This document shows positions 21,503 to 22,106 of a stretch of 22,106 bases of DNA, piece by piece. Position 1 is the stretch's first letter, and every line of letters starts with the position of its first letter. The stretch lies in the NCBI GenBank assembly GCA_003153055.1, contig PMBV01000061.1, positions 11,817 to 33,922 of the forward strand, read 5' to 3'. This DNA comes from Myxococcales bacterium. Lineage in GTDB: Bacteria > Myxococcota > Myxococcia > Myxococcales > Myxococcaceae. The position numbers and the translations under genes were made by a program. The notes beneath the pieces were generated by a model. It was not told where the DNA came from. It did no database searches and was given only the letters and a program-made list of their open reading frames with translations.

Positions 21503-22106
21503 ATGCGCGCTCGATGGGTTGTTCGTTCGTTCTTTCTTGCCGCGAGCCTCTTCGCGGTCACTGCTGGCGCGCAGGGCGACCCGGCCACCTACAACGACCG
21601 CTTCCGTCAGATGTGGCTGGCGATCCACGACCCGAACAACGGCTACTTCAGCTCCGAAGGCATACCCTACCACTCACCGGAGACGTTGATCGTCGAGGCG
21701 CCGGACTACGGCCACGAGACGACCAGCGAGGCGTACAGCTATTGGCTCTGGCTCGAGGCTGCCGAGGCGCGGCTCACCGGTGACTGGAGTGGGCTCAACA
21801 GCGTGTGGACCTCGATGGAGAAGTACATCATTCCGACCCACGTCGATCAGCCCACCAACTCCAAGTACAACGCCAGCAGCCCGGCGACCTATGCTCCCGA
21901 AGGCGACCTCCCCACGGCCTACCCAGCGCCACTCGCCTCGAGTGGATCAGTACCGGCCGGCCAGGACCCCATCGCGAGCGAGCTCACTCTGGCGTATGGC
22001 GCCGATGTCTACGGCATGCACTGGCTCGTCGACGTCGACAACTGGTACGGCTTCGGGAGCCACGGCGACGGAACGACCAGGCCCTCGTACATCAACACCT
22101 TCCAGC
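21503..22106 (+). CDS. GH48 cellulase (reducing-end cellobiohydrolase), N-terminal part
   Basis: The reading frame opens at an ATG with GGAGG five bases upstream and runs off the window end after 201 codons. Residues 1-24 are a signal peptide (VVRSFFLAASLFAVTAGAQ). From residue 28 the sequence follows GH48 enzymes such as Clostridium CelS/CelF closely: YNDRFRQMWLAIHDPNNGYFS, GIPYHSPETLIVEAPDYGHETTSEAYSYWLWLEA, DVYGMHWLVDVDNWYGFG and YINTFQ. E76 in TTSEA corresponds to the known proton-donor glutamate. GH48 enzymes processively release cellobiose from cellulose chain ends and are the key exocellulases of many bacteria. The usual catalytic domain is about 620-640 residues, so roughly two thirds lies beyond this window; any CBM there cannot be seen. 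It is divergent from the DUF1552-cytochrome pair. Confidence 0.96.
   Translation, partial: MRARWVVRSFFLAASLFAVTAGAQGDPATYNDRFRQMWLAIHDPNNGYFSSEGIPYHSPETLIVEAPDYGHETTSEAYSYWLWLEAAEARLTGDWSGLNSVWTSMEKYIIPTHVDQPTNSKYNASSPATYAPEGDLPTAYPAPLASSGSVPAGQDPIASELTLAYGADVYGMHWLVDVDNWYGFGSHGDGTTRPSYINTFQ

Overview
The window is high-GC DNA with strong G/C bias at third codon positions, dense genes and weakly conserved promoters. The gene content points to a myxobacterium (Myxococcota): lipoprotein enzymes on IPT/TIG stalks, PEGA-repeat and small outer-membrane-barrel proteins, a PilZ protein, a paired DUF1592-type cytochrome and DUF1552 protein, and a compact sigma factor with a one-pass membrane TPR partner. 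The species cannot be named from sequence alone. I see no tRNA, rRNA, CRISPR array, transposase, integrase or plasmid/phage gene.

Layout. (1) 1-3542, minus strand: a possible 44-residue peptide, a small secreted protein, a SpoIIAA/STAS-like protein, a PEGA-repeat envelope protein and an unrecognised 138-residue protein. (2) 3622-6262, plus strand: a PilZ (c-di-GMP-binding) protein, a globin-like plus hemerythrin fusion missing one canonical iron ligand, and an exported barrel-like protein. (3) 6392-8969, plus strand: a sigma-70-family factor, a membrane-anchored TPR protein and a lipoprotein joined by ATGA overlaps, so very probably one translationally coupled operon. (4) 9252-14009, plus strand: two lipoprotein pectate lyases, one of PL9 type behind five IPT/TIG domains and one of PL1 type behind IPT and Ig-like domains, both with recognisable calcium and catalytic residues. 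(5) 14073-15917, minus: a lipoprotein resembling the DUF6055/Svx family without an HExxH zinc motif; divergent from it, an exported protein with a predicted outer-membrane barrel. (6) 17446-21371, minus: a DUF1552 protein translationally coupled to a DUF1587/1595/1592/1588/1585 cytochrome with two CxxCH heme motifs, extended by a repetitive Gly/Ser linker and a C-terminal CBM2-type cellulose-binding module. (7) 21503-end, plus: the N-terminal 201 residues of a GH48 processive cellulase, divergent from the cytochrome pair.

How it fits together. From 9.2 kb to the end the window reads as a plant-cell-wall-degradation locus: pectin cleavage at the cell surface (PL9, PL1), a Svx-like accessory protein, and a cellulose module in which a GH48 cellulase shares a promoter region with a cellulose-targeted, heme-bearing surface protein and its exported partner. 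The last combination is the most unusual thing here. It suggests a link between crystalline-cellulose hydrolysis and a redox or electron-transfer step on the substrate, but no function is established for DUF1592/DUF1552 pairs and the redox role is inference.
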